Source: Hydrogenophilales bacterium 16-64-40 (GTDB taxonomy: Bacteria > Pseudomonadota > Gammaproteobacteria > Burkholderiales > Thiobacillaceae). From it: a stretch of 64,000 bases of DNA. Below the pieces are notes generated by a model, which ran no database searches, was not told the DNA's origin, and was given only the letters and a program-made list of their open reading frames with translations. This document shows, one piece after another, positions 47,145 through 57,816 of this stretch. Location of the stretch: assembly GCA_002256995.1 (NCBI GenBank), contig NCGX01000003.1, forward strand, positions 124,001-188,000. The letters are read 5' to 3'. Both the position numbers and the translations under genes were made by a program. Numbering within the stretch: the stretch's first letter is position 1; each line of letters begins with the position of its first letter.

Positions 47145-49366
47145 ATGTCTGCCCATCTGCTGGAAAACCTCAACCCCGAACAACGCGCCGCGGTGACGCT
47201 GCCGCACGAATCCGCGCTGATTCTGGCGGGCGCAGGCTCGGGCAAGACGCGCGTGCTGACCACCCGCATGGTGTGGCTGATCCAGACCGGCCAGGTGTCG
47301 CCGCTGGGCGTGCTGGCGGTGACTTTCACCAACAAGGCGGCGAAGGAAATGATGATGCGCGTCTCGGCGATGCTGCCGATCAACACGCGCGGCATGTGGG
47401 TCGGCACCTTCCATGGACTAGCCAACCGCCTGCTGCGCACGCATTATCGCGAGGCGGGGCTGCCGCAGTCGTTCCAGATCCTCGACAGCCAGGACCAGCT
47501 GTCGGCGATCAAGCGCCTGATGAAGGCGATGAACGTCGACACCGAGAAATACGAGCCAAAGAAGGTGCAGCGCTTCATCAACGGCAACAAGGAGGCCGGA
47601 CTGCGCGCGCGCGACGTCGAGGCGTTCGACGAATACTCGATTCGCATGACCGAGCTGTACGAGGCCTACGACGCACAATGCCAGCGCGAGGGGGTGGCCG
47701 ATTTCCCCGAGCTGCTGCTGCGCGCCTACGAGCTTTTGTACCGCAACGAGCCGCTCAGGCAGCATTACCAGGATCGCTTCCGCCACATCCTGATCGACGA
47801 GTTCCAGGACACCAACACGCTACAGTACCGCTGGCTCAAATTATTCGCCGGCCCGCACACGGCGCTGTTCGCGGTGGGCGACGACGACCAGTCGATCTAC
47901 GCCTTCCGCGGCGCCAACACCGCCAACATGGCCGAATTCGAGCGCGAGTTCGCCCACGGCAACGTGATCAAGCTGGAGCAGAACTACCGCAGCCACGGCC
48001 ACATCCTCACCGCCGCCAACACGCTGATCTCGCAGAACGCGCACCGCCTCGGCAAGAACCTATGGACGGCGGAAGGCGACGGCGAGCCGATCCGCGTGTT
48101 CCACGCCTACTCCGACCAGGACGAGGCGAGCTTCGTGGTCGACGAGGTACGTGCGCTCAACCGCGAGGGGATGAACCTGTCCGACATGGCGCTGTTGTAC
48201 CGCTCCAACGCGCAGTCGCGGGTACTGGAGCACGCGCTGTTCTCGGCCAGCGTGCCGTATCGGGTGTACGGCGGACTGCGCTTTTTCGAGCGCCAGGAGG
48301 TCAAGCACGCGCTGGCCTACCTGCGCCTCTTGACCAACCCGGAAGACGACGGCGCAATTTCCCCACCCGCGGCATCGGCGCGCGCACCCTGGAACAGCTG
48401 GCCGACCATGCTGCGCGCGCGGGCATGAGCCTGTGGCAGGCGGCCTGCACCAGCAGCGGCAAGGTGGCCGGCTTCGCCAAGCTGATCGAGCAAATCAAGC
48501 AGGTCACCGCCGACCTGCCGCTGGCCGAGGCGATCGACCACGTGATCGAAGCCAGCGGCCTGGCCGACTACTACCGGGCCGACAAGGAAGGCGCCGACCG
48601 CCTGGAAAACCTCAACGAACTGGTCAACGCGGCGGCCTTGTTTGCCGAGGAATCGGGTTCTTCGGTGGCCGTGGGTTCCGACCTCACGCCGGAGACCGCA
48701 GCCTCCGCCGAAGCGACCCAGCCCGAGCTGGATCGCTTTCTCGCCCACGCCGCGCTGGAAGCCGGCGAGCATCAGGCCGGCGCCGGCCACGACGCGCTGC
48801 AGCTGATGACGGTGCACGCCGCCAAGGGGCTGGAGTTTCACGCCGTTTTCATCACCGGACTGGAAGAAGGACTGTTTCCGCACGAGCAGAGCGCATACGA
48901 CTCCACACGCGCTTCAGCACGTAGTGGATCGGAGTCCTTTAGGGCGAACGAGGAAAGCGGCCTGGAGGAGGAGCGGCGGCTGATGTACGTGGCGATCACC
49001 CGCGCCCGGCGCCGCCTGTATCTGTCGCATGCGCAGTCGCGCATGCTGCACGGACAGACCCGCTACAGCCTGCCGTCGCGCTTTCTCGAGGAACTGCCGA
49101 AGCAGGTGCTGCTCGACCTCAACCGCCGCAGCGAGCCGGCCTATCCGTCAGGCGGCTACAGCGCGCCGGCGCCGGCGCCGCGCAGCCCGCAAACGGGCAA
49201 CGACACCGGTTACAAGGTCGGGCAGAGCGTCACCCATGCCAAGTTCGGCACCGGCATCATCATCGACTTCGAAGGACGCGGCGCGGACGCTCGGGTGCAG
49301 GTGAAATTCCGCGAGGTCGGCACCAAGTGGCTGGCGCTGGCCTACGCCAAGCTGGCGCCAGCCTGA
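47145..49366 (+). pseudogene. UvrD/Rep-family DNA helicase, split by a frameshifting deletion and carrying a repeat insertion
   Basis: A superfamily 1A 3'-5' helicase for repair or replication restart. The first ORF (47145-48428) holds AGAGSGKTR, FTNKAAKEM, DEFQDTN, GDDDQSIYAFRGA and QNYRS. After LTNPEDDGA (about 48355) the frame is lost: about 16 bases encoding the expected FLRVV stretch are missing. The sequence resumes in another frame as NFPTRGIGARTLEQL. The second ORF can start at ATG 48425, which overlaps the first stop as ATGA. It carries TVHAAKGLEFHAVFITGLEEGLFPH and EERRLMYVAITRAR. Between those two motifs a 51-bp palindromic repeat adds 17 residues. The gene may be a decaying pseudogene, or the halves may be coupled and work as two chains. 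Confidence 0.85.
48893..48943 (+). repeat. 51-bp palindromic element inserted in frame in the helicase gene
   Basis: It is the same element as the tandem pair at 30927-31020 (reverse orientation there), with 45 of 51 positions identical to the nearest copy plus spacer. It starts exactly at a codon and is translated as AYDSTRASARSGSESFR, the same frame that is open in the other copies. The hairpin TCCAC-ACGCGC/GCACGT-GTGGA is kept, with one compensatory pair change. Removing it restores the length of this loop seen in E. coli UvrD and Rep. Confidence 0.9.
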
Positions 49367-49376
49367 GTACAGGCGG

Positions 49377-50147
49377 CTAGAGCGACACCACGTTGCTGGG
49401 CGCGGGTTCGTCCGCCCACACTGCGAAAATCGCCTGATACGAGGCATACAAGGAGCCGAACAGCACCGGCATCGCGACCAGCAGGCCGAGCAGCATCGGC
49501 ACCAGTGCCGCCAGGAACAACAGCAGGCCGAGTGTGATGCCGTTCACCATCATCGCCGCCCAGTTCCTGGCGACAGCCTTCAGGCTCACGCCCAGCGCGG
49601 TGGCGGGGCGGGCGCCGCCGAACAGGATCAGCGCGGGGGCAAACCAGGTGGCCATGATCACCGGGGTGAACAGCAACAGCCCGGTGAACACCGCCGGCAT
49701 CGCCTGATTCAGTAGCGCCTGCATTTCGACCGGGTCTTTTTGCGACTGTGCCGCCGCCATGATCGCCTGCGCATCGAAGCCCATGCCGAGCATGATCTTG
49801 CCGATCAGCAGCGTGCCGAGCAGCTGCACCGCGCCGACGGCCATCAACGGAATGGCCGGGCCGCTCACCCCGGCCAGGAAATTCGGCAGCTCGAGTTCGC
49901 CGCCGCCGTCGAGCACGCGATAGGCCGCCATAAAACCGGCCACCATCAGCGGCGAAGCCAGTTCCGACAGCGAACCGCCCACCACCGGAATCAGGCCGAG
50001 CGCCATCACCACGCCGAACAGCACGCCGAACGCGGCGGATAGCAACAAGGGGTTTTTTCGGTACAGGCGAAAGCCCGCGGCCACCCAATGAAAACCCTGG
50101 CTGGCCGCGACCTTGCGCGGAATGTCTTGATTGGATGCGGTTGTCAT
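49377..50147 (-). CDS. BPSS1780-family membrane protein
   Basis: A 256-residue integral membrane protein with about six hydrophobic segments and the family opening KVAASQGFHWVAAGFRLYRKNPLLLS. LIPVVGGSLSELASPLMVAGFMAAYR and WFAPALILFGG ... ALGVSLKAVARNWAAM also match. The family is typical of betaproteobacteria and its function is unknown. It converges on the helicase gene with 10 bases between stops. The 120 bases upstream hold nothing recognisable. Confidence 0.87.
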   Translation of the reverse strand: MTTASNQDIPRKVAASQGFHWVAAGFRLYRKNPLLLSAAFGVLFGVVMALGLIPVVGGSLSELASPLMVAGFMAAYRVLDGGGELELPNFLAGVSGPAIPLMAVGAVQLLGTLLIGKIMLGMGFDAQAIMAAAQSQKDPVEMQALLNQAMPAVFTGLLLFTPVIMATWFAPALILFGGARPATALGVSLKAVARNWAAMMVNGITLGLLLFLAALVPMLLGLLVAMPVLFGSLYASYQAIFAVWADEPAPSNVVSL

Positions 50148-50269
50148 GCGGCGGATTTTAACCGACGCGCAGGACTATTTTGGCGCGCATTTGAAGCGGG
50201 ATGCGAAAGGAAGACTGTGCTTGCGGCAAACTGCCGACGACAACGTCTCGCTTCAAACGCGTGCCGGAA

Positions 50270-50593
50270 TCAGAACTCCTTGATCACCCACATCGGCGGA
50301 CGCATGCCGGAATCAAGGCTGTCCTGCCGCGCAAACTGGCCGTCTCCGCGCTGGTCGATCAGATAATACGGCTTGCCGTAGCGGGGGATGACTTTCAGCA
50401 TGTAGAGCCTGCCGTTGGCGCGGTATTCAACGACGCGGCCCGGGCTGCTCGGTTGGATCGTCACCGGCGGGGCATCACCGGGGCCCGGTGCGCCATCGGG
50501 AACCGGCGCCAAGCCGGGCGGACGATCGGCGGATTCGGCGGCGACGGCCAGGCCGCTCAACAACAAGGTCAACAGCAAAACGGAATAACGCAT
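50270..50593 (-). CDS. DUF2782 family secreted protein
   Basis: A 107-residue protein with a cleaved signal (ending LAVAAES at about 21), a proline-rich linker, and the DUF2782 core VEYRANGRLYMLKVIPRYGKPYYLIDQRGDG in outline. The family is found next to polA and thrB in beta- and gammaproteobacteria, consistent with its place here. The function is unknown. Confidence 0.9.
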   Translation of the reverse strand: MRYSVLLLTLLLSGLAVAAESADRPPGLAPVPDGAPGPGDAPPVTIQPSSPGRVVEYRANGRLYMLKVIPRYGKPYYLIDQRGDGQFARQDSLDSGMRPPMWVIKEF

Positions 50594-50645
50594 GGCACGC
50601 TCCAGATAACAGACTTTGAACCTAGATTACAGGCAGGACGGCAAC

Positions 50646-51374
50646 TTACAAACTGAACTGGATTTCGCGCTCGGCCAGCGACGGCATGAAGCCGCGTTTT
50701 TCATAGTGGCTGAAGATGGCATCGACCACGTCTTCCGGCTTGTCGATGATGCGCAGAAGGTCGATATCCTCGGGCGAAATCATGCCGTCGTCCACCATCC
50801 GGGTCTTCACCCAGTCGGCCAGCCCCGCCCAGAAGCTTGATCCGACCAGGATGATCGGGATGGGCGCGATTTTCCCGGTCTGCACCAGGGTCAGCGCCTC
50901 GAACAGCTCGTCCAGCGTGCCGAAGCCGCCGGGCATGACGACATAGGCGGCGGCGAACTTGACGAACATGACCTTGCGCGCGAAGAAATGCCGGAAGGTC
51001 TGGCTGATGTCCTGATACGTATTGGCGCTTTGCTCGTGCGGCAGCTGGATGTTGAGACCGACACTGGGCGACTTGCCGAAATACGCGCCCTTGTTGGCGG
51101 CCTCCATGATGCCGGGGCCGCCGCCGGATATGACCGAGAACCCCGCATCGGACAGCTTGCGCGCGATGTCTTCGGTGAGCATGTAATTGGCATGGTCGGG
51201 CGGCGTGCGGGCGCTGCCGAAGATCGAAACGGCCGGACGGATGGACGCCAGCCGCTCGGTTGCCTCGACGAACTCTGCCATAATCCCCAGCATCCGCCAT
51301 GACTCGCGCGCCGAATAATCGATCTCGGCGGTGCGCCGCGGGTCGGCGCTGGCCGGCAATTTATCAAAGTGCAT
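50646..51374 (-). CDS. LOG-family (TIGR00730) Rossmann-fold protein
   Basis: A 242-residue protein with the lysine-decarboxylase-like (LOG) signatures SVISGGGPGIMEAANKGA and VVMPGGFGTLDELFEALTLVQ. Members are often cytokinin riboside 5'-monophosphate phosphoribohydrolases or nucleotide hydrolases, and lysine decarboxylase activity is not expected. The extended N-terminus (about 60 residues before SIFGSART) fits the longer bacterial subgroup. It is divergent from polA with only about 13 bases between start codons. Confidence 0.9.
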   Translation of the reverse strand: MHFDKLPASADPRRTAEIDYSARESWRMLGIMAEFVEATERLASIRPAVSIFGSARTPPDHANYMLTEDIARKLSDAGFSVISGGGPGIMEAANKGAYFGKSPSVGLNIQLPHEQSANTYQDISQTFRHFFARKVMFVKFAAAYVVMPGGFGTLDELFEALTLVQTGKIAPIPIILVGSSFWAGLADWVKTRMVDDGMISPEDIDLLRIIDKPEDVVDAIFSHYEKRGFMPSLAEREIQFSL

Positions 51375-51387
51375 TTTCGAGCGCCTC

Positions 51388-54192
51388 GTGAACGAATCTA
51401 GTGTAAGTCAAGCCAGAAAAACCCTGCTGCTGGTGGACGGTTCGTCCTACCTGTATCGCGCGTTTCATGCGCTGCCCGATTTTCGCAACCTGGCGGGCGA
51501 ACCGACCAATGCGATCAAGGGCGTGCTGTCCATGCTGCACAAGCTGCGCCGCGACCATGCGGCCGATTATATCGCCTGCGTGTTCGACGCGAAGGGCAAG
51601 ACCTTCCGCGACGACCTCTATCCGGACTACAAGGCCCACCGCCCCGCGATGCCGGACGACCTGCGCTGCCAGATCGAACCGCTGCACGCGCTGATCCGCG
51701 CCGAAGGCTGGCCGCTCGTCGTCATCGACGGGGTCGAGGCCGACGACGTCATCGGTACCCTGGTGCAGCATGCGACACTAAAGGGCATCCACAGCATCGT
51801 CTCCACCGGCGACAAGGACATGGCGCAACTGGTCAACGACCAGGTGACGCTGGTCAACACCATGAGCGAGGAGACGCTCGACGTGGCCGGCGTGGCCGCC
51901 AAGTTCGGCGTGCCGCCGGAACGCATCATCGATTACCTGACGCTGATCGGCGACACCGTCGACAACGTGCCCGGCGTCGCCAAGGTCGGCCCAAAAACCG
52001 CCGTCAAGTGGCTGACCGAATACGGCACGCTCGACAACTTGATGGCGCACGCCGACGAGATCAAGGGCGTGGTCGGCGACAACCTGCGCGCCGCCCGCGA
52101 CTGGCTGCCGCAGGCACGCGCGCTGCTCACCATCAAGATGGACGTGGCGCTGCCGTTCAATTTCGACGACCTCACCCTGAAGCCGCGCGATACCGATGCG
52201 CTGCGTGCGCTGTTCGAGCGCTACGAATTCCGCGCCTGGCTGCGCGAACTCGATAGCGCCGGCGCCCCGGCAGCCCAAAAGGACGCCACGACATCCCGCG
52301 CCAAGATCGCGCAAGGCGGACCGGAATCGGATGCGCCCGTCTTGCTGGAGCAGGACTCCAGCGGCGAGCACCGCGTCCACTACGAAACGATCCTCAGCGA
52401 GGCCCAGCTCGACGCCTGGATCGCCAGGCTGGACGCGGCGCCGGCGTTTGCGTTCGACACCGAGACCACCAGCCTCAACCCCATGCAGGCCGAACTGGTC
52501 GGCATCTCGTTCGCCATCGGCCACGGCGAGGCGGCCTACCTGCCGCTGGCGCACCACTATGCCGGCGCGCCAGCGCAGCTGGATCGCGACGGCGTGCTGG
52601 CGAAGCTGAAGCCGCTGCTGGAAAACCGCGAACCCAAAATCGTCGGCCAGCACCTCAAGTACGACCGCCACATCCTTGCCAACTACGGCATCACGCTGGG
52701 GGGGATCGAACACAGCGGCGTAGTCGACGACACCCTGCTGCAGTCCTACGTGCTCGAGGCCCACCAGCCGCACGAGCTCGGCAGCCTGGCGTCGCGTCAC
52801 TTGGGGCTGGCGACGATCAGCTACGACGACGTCACCGGCAAGGGCGCGTCGCGCATCGGCTTCGAGCAGGTCGAACTCTCGCGCGCCAGCGAATACGCGG
52901 CGGAAGATGCCGACGTCACCCTGCGCGTGCGCGATGCGCTGGCGCCGCAGCTTGTCGCGTCTGACAAGCTCGAGTTCGTCTACCGCCAGATCGAACTGCC
53001 GGTGGCCGCGATCCTGTTTCGCATGGAGCGCACCGGCGTGCTGCTCGACCGGAATTTGCTCGCGGTGCAAAGCGGCGAGCTCGGCAGGAAGATGCTGGAC
53101 CTGGAACAGCGCGCCTTCCAGGAGGCCGGGCAGCCGTTCAACCTCGGCTCGCCCAAGCAGATCGGCGACATCCTGTTCACGCAAAAGGGTCTGCCGGTGG
53201 TCAAGAAAACCCCCGGTGGTGCGCCCTCCACCGACGAGGAGACGCTGGCGCTGCTGGCGCTCGACCACCCCATTGCGCGGGCGATTCTCGACTACCGCGG
53301 GATGGCCAAGCTGAAGTCGACCTACACCGACAAGCTGCCGCAGATGGTCCACCCGGTCACCGGGCGCCTGCACACGAGCTATTCGCAGGCCACCACGGTG
53401 ACCGGGCGGCTGTCGAGCGCCGAGCCCAACCTGCAGAACATTCCCGCGCGCACCGCCGAGGGCCGCCGCATCCGCGAGGCCTTCATCGCGCCGCCCGGGC
53501 ACCTGCTGGTGTCGGCCGACTATTCGCAGATCGAGTTGCGCATCATGGCGCACCTGTCGGATGATCCCGGCCTGCTGTATGCATTCGCACACGACCTGGA
53601 CATCCATACCGCCACCGCCGCCGAAGTGTTCGGCGTGCCGCTGGAAGAAGTGAGCAAGGATCAGCGGCGCATGGCCAAGGTCATCAACTTCGGCCTGATC
53701 TACGGCATGTCGGCGTTCGGCCTGGCCAGCCAGCTCAATCTCGAGCGCGCCGCCGCGCAGGCCTACATCGACCGCTACTTCGCGCGCTATCCCAGGGTGG
53801 CCGACTACATGCAGCGCACGCGCGAGGCGGCGCGCAGCCAGGGCTACGTCGAGACCGTGTTCGGCCGCCGTCTGTACCTGCCCGAAATCAACGCCAAAAA
53901 CGGCCAGCGCCGCCAGGGCGCCGAGCGCGCCGCCATCAACGCGCCGATGCAGGGCACCGCGGCCGACCTCATCAAGCTGGCGATGATCGCGGTGCAGGGC
54001 TGGCTCGATGCCGAAAAGATGGAAAGCCGCCTGCTGCTGCAGGTGCACGACGAACTGATCCTCGAAGTGCCCGAGCACGAACTCGACCGCATGCGCGCCG
54101 ATCTGCCCGGGCACATGTGCAACGTCGCTGCGCTCAAGGTGCCCTTGCGGGTGGGCGTGGGCGCCGGCAGCAACTGGGAAGCGGCGCACTGA
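51388..54192 (+). CDS. polA: DNA polymerase I
   Basis: A 934-residue repair and Okazaki-processing polymerase. The N-terminal 5'-3' exonuclease starts KTLLLVDGSSYLYRAFHALP and includes GVEADDVIGTL and STGDKDMAQLV. The 3'-5' exonuclease is active-looking (AFDTETTSL and the later AAEDADVT). The polymerase motifs are VSADYSQIELRIMAHL (A), RRMAKVINFGLIYGMSAFGLA (B) and VHDELILE (C). GTG 51388 is the best start, but the Shine-Dalgarno sequence is weak. The longer frame to 51331 would overlap the divergent LOG gene. Confidence 0.96.
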   Translation: MNESSVSQARKTLLLVDGSSYLYRAFHALPDFRNLAGEPTNAIKGVLSMLHKLRRDHAADYIACVFDAKGKTFRDDLYPDYKAHRPAMPDDLRCQIEPLHALIRAEGWPLVVIDGVEADDVIGTLVQHATLKGIHSIVSTGDKDMAQLVNDQVTLVNTMSEETLDVAGVAAKFGVPPERIIDYLTLIGDTVDNVPGVAKVGPKTAVKWLTEYGTLDNLMAHADEIKGVVGDNLRAARDWLPQARALLTIKMDVALPFNFDDLTLKPRDTDALRALFERYEFRAWLRELDSAGAPAAQKDATTSRAKIAQGGPESDAPVLLEQDSSGEHRVHYETILSEAQLDAWIARLDAAPAFAFDTETTSLNPMQAELVGISFAIGHGEAAYLPLAHHYAGAPAQLDRDGVLAKLKPLLENREPKIVGQHLKYDRHILANYGITLGGIEHSGVVDDTLLQSYVLEAHQPHELGSLASRHLGLATISYDDVTGKGASRIGFEQVELSRASEYAAEDADVTLRVRDALAPQLVASDKLEFVYRQIELPVAAILFRMERTGVLLDRNLLAVQSGELGRKMLDLEQRAFQEAGQPFNLGSPKQIGDILFTQKGLPVVKKTPGGAPSTDEETLALLALDHPIARAILDYRGMAKLKSTYTDKLPQMVHPVTGRLHTSYSQATTVTGRLSSAEPNLQNIPARTAEGRRIREAFIAPPGHLLVSADYSQIELRIMAHLSDDPGLLYAFAHDLDIHTATAAEVFGVPLEEVSKDQRRMAKVINFGLIYGMSAFGLASQLNLERAAAQAYIDRYFARYPRVADYMQRTREAARSQGYVETVFGRRLYLPEINAKNGQRRQGAERAAINAPMQGTAADLIKLAMIAVQGWLDAEKMESRLLLQVHDELILEVPEHELDRMRADLPGHMCNVAALKVPLRVGVGAGSNWEAAH

Positions 54193-54208
54193 CCCTAGGC
54201 AGCGCCCG

Positions 54209-54246
54209 CAAAAAAGGGCAACCCGGCCAAGCCGGGCTGCCCTTCA
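54209..54246 (-). terminator. Intrinsic terminator of mscL (also between polA and mscL)
   Basis: AAGGGCA-A-CCCGGC and GCCGGG-C-TGCCCTT form a 13-bp stem with one mismatch and loop CAA. On the minus strand it is followed by a run of six T, so it should end mscL transcription. On the plus strand the T run is absent. Confidence 0.8.
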
Positions 54247-54267
54247 AAAAACGTCGGGTACGTCGCC

Positions 54268-54690
54268 TTATTTTTTCAGGCTGTCGCGGATTTCACGCAG
54301 CAGCATGACGTCTTCCGGCGTCGCGGCGAGCGCGGCAGGCGGCGCTTCCTTCTTCAAGCGGTTGAGCTGCCTGACGATGATGAAGACGATGAACGCCAGA
54401 ATGATGAAATTGAGCAGGATGGTGAGGAAATTGCCATAGGCGAATACCGGCACGTTGGCCTCCTTTAATCCATCCAGCGTCATCACCGCGCCTTCCGGGA
54501 CGGCCCCGAGCGTAATGAAGAGATTGGAAAAGTCGAATCCGCCGAACACCGCGCCAATGATCGGCATGATCAGATCCTTGACGATCGAGTCGACGATCTT
54601 GCCGAAGGCGGCGCCGATGATGACCCCGACCGCCAGGTCCATGGCATTGCCCTTGACCGCAAATTCCCTGAATTCCGACACAACACTCAT
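54268..54690 (-). CDS. mscL: Large-conductance mechanosensitive channel
   Basis: A 140-residue, two-helix channel that opens at high membrane tension to release solutes on osmotic downshock. Hallmarks are [33 protein letters not shown] in outline, [30 protein letters not shown] and the C-terminal bundle LLREIRDSL. It complements the osmolyte gene near 4 kb as the release side of osmoadaptation, though the two are not linked in one operon. Confidence 0.96.
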   Translation of the reverse strand: MSVVSEFREFAVKGNAMDLAVGVIIGAAFGKIVDSIVKDLIMPIIGAVFGGFDFSNLFITLGAVPEGAVMTLDGLKEANVPVFAYGNFLTILLNFIILAFIVFIIVRQLNRLKKEAPPAALAATPEDVMLLREIRDSLKK

Positions 54691-54820
54691 GCTTCCTCCC
54701 CCTTTGTTGATGTAAAACCACCCGGTTCATCCTAGACGCCACGGCAGCCTATCGCCAGTATTGAATGTAAATTCTCTCTGCTTGGTGGGGGCCCGTGGTG
54801 AGGGTAAAATTCGTCTCCTT

Positions 54821-55873
54821 ATGCGCATCGGCAGCCACCTCCTCAAGAACCGCCTGATCGTCGCCCCCATGGCCGGGGTGACCGATCGGCCTTTCCGCCA
54901 GCTTTGCAAGAAGCTGGGCGCGGGCATGGCCGTGTCCGAGATGGTGACGTCGAACTCGTTGCTGTACGGCTCGGCCAAGACGGCGCGGCGCGCCAACCAC
55001 GAGGGCGAAGTCGACCCGATCAGCGTGCAGATCGCCGGCGCCGACCCGACCATGATGGCCGAGGCTGCACGCCACAACGTCGACCGCGGTGCGCAGATCA
55101 TCGACATCAACATGGGTTGCCCGGCCAAAAAGGTGTGCAACGTGATGGCCGGCTCCGCACTGTTGCAGGACGAGGCGCTGGTCGGGCGCATCCTCGACGC
55201 GGTGGTGAAGGCGGTTCCCGAAGTGCCGGTGACGCTGAAAATCCGCACCGGCTGGGACCGCGAGCACCGCAATGCGCTGAACATCCTGAAAATCGCCCAG
55301 AACGCCGGGGTGCAGGCGCTGGCGATGCACGGGCGCACCCGCGCCTGCGGCTACACCGGCGAGGCGGAGTACGACACCATTCGCGCAGTGAAGGCCGAAG
55401 CCCGCATTCCCGTCATCGCCAACGGCGACATCACCACGCCGGAAAAGGCGCAATACGTGCTGGAATACACCGGCGCCGACGCCGTGATGATCGGCCGTGC
55501 CGCACAGGGCCGCCCGTGGATCTTCCGCGAGATCGAGCATTTTCTGCAGACCGGCCAGCACCTGCCACAACCGGAGGTGGCCGAAATCCACGCCGTCCTG
55601 CTCGAACACATCCACGACCTATATTCGTTTTATGGTGACATTACCGGGCTGCGCGTGGCACGCAAGCACATCTCCTGGTACACCCGCGGCCTGGTCGGCA
55701 GCAGCGCCTTCCGCCACACCATGAACCGGCTTGATTCGGTGGCTGAGCAACTCGCTGTCGTCAACGAATACTTTGCCCAGGCGGCACGTGCCAACAGCCG
55801 CCTGAGCTACGAAAACAGTCACGACAATAATTGCGCGCAGGACATGCCACTGGCATCCCTGCTCGCAGCATAA
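54821..55873 (+). CDS. dusB: tRNA-dihydrouridine synthase B
   Basis: An FMN enzyme of 350 residues that reduces U17 in the tRNA D-loop. It shows LIVAPMAGVTDRPFRQLC, QIAGADPTMMAEAA, IDINMGCPAKKVCN with the catalytic cysteine, and IGRAAQGRPWIF. ATG 54821 gives the normal N-terminus, and TAAAAT at 54805-54810 is close enough upstream that the start of transcription is uncertain. It precedes fis, the classic dusB-fis operon. Confidence 0.95.
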   Translation: MRIGSHLLKNRLIVAPMAGVTDRPFRQLCKKLGAGMAVSEMVTSNSLLYGSAKTARRANHEGEVDPISVQIAGADPTMMAEAARHNVDRGAQIIDINMGCPAKKVCNVMAGSALLQDEALVGRILDAVVKAVPEVPVTLKIRTGWDREHRNALNILKIAQNAGVQALAMHGRTRACGYTGEAEYDTIRAVKAEARIPVIANGDITTPEKAQYVLEYTGADAVMIGRAAQGRPWIFREIEHFLQTGQHLPQPEVAEIHAVLLEHIHDLYSFYGDITGLRVARKHISWYTRGLVGSSAFRHTMNRLDSVAEQLAVVNEYFAQAARANSRLSYENSHDNNCAQDMPLASLLAA

Positions 55874-55886
55874 GGGGAGCTTCAAA

Positions 55887-56126
55887 ATGATCGAAGAAAA
55901 CGAGATCGCCGCCTGTATGCGGCGGTCGCTCAATCGCTATTTCAAGGATCTTGACGGCGAAACGCCGAGCGAGATCTATGGCATGGTGGTGAGCGCGGTG
56001 GAGAAACCGCTGCTGGCCTACATCCTCGACCGCGCCGAGGGCAACCAGACCCGCGCCGCCGACATGCTCGGCATCAACCGCAACACGCTGCGCAAGAAAA
56101 TGCGCGAACACGGCCTCTCCGAATAA
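55887..56126 (+). CDS. fis: Fis-family DNA-binding protein
   Basis: A 79-residue nucleoid protein. The C-terminal helix-turn-helix is intact: [35 protein letters not shown] in outline. The N-terminal part (about residues 1-35) is shorter than the beta-hairpin arm of E. coli Fis, as in other betaproteobacterial Fis proteins. It follows dusB by 13 bases with AAGGGGAG as leader. Fis would influence rRNA transcription and chromosome topology. Confidence 0.94.
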   Translation: MIEENEIAACMRRSLNRYFKDLDGETPSEIYGMVVSAVEKPLLAYILDRAEGNQTRAADMLGINRNTLRKKMREHGLSE

Positions 56127-56130
56127 ACCC

Positions 56131-57690
<1,560 letters not shown>

Positions 57691-57694
57691 GGAC

Positions 57695-57811
57695 CAGGGG
57701 TAGGGATTCAGGGATCAGGGAATGTGCGGCCGAGGCCGCGTTTCTGAATCCCGCCCCTGCCCCGACTCCCTGAATCCTGACCCCTGAATCCTGACCCCTG
57801 AATCCTGACCC
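57695..57811 (+). repeat. Inverted heptamer arrays between purH and purD
   Basis: The left block is four heptamers: CAGGGGT, AGGGATT, CAGGGAT, CAGGGAA (57695-57722). The right block ends in three perfect copies of the 14-mer CTGAATCCTGACCCC-type pair, as heptamers CTGAATC and CTGACCC (57770-57811), preceded by degenerate units. A GCGGCC-GA-GGCCGC palindrome lies between (57726-57739). The two blocks are complementary in part. The array ends five bases before the purD ATG. Confidence 0.85.
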
Positions 57812-57816
57812 CTATT

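Noticed and set aside
51778-54189. 803-codon minus-strand open frame opposite polA
   Set aside because: Antisense shadow of polA, rich in low-complexity HVAG-type residues; no motif.
51388-54192. Possible loss of proofreading in PolA
   Set aside because: The 3'-5' exonuclease acidic residues (FDTET and AAEDAD) are present.
57770-57811. Possible CRISPR or operator array before purD
   Set aside because: The period is 7/14 bases with no spacers, so it is a simple heptamer repeat.
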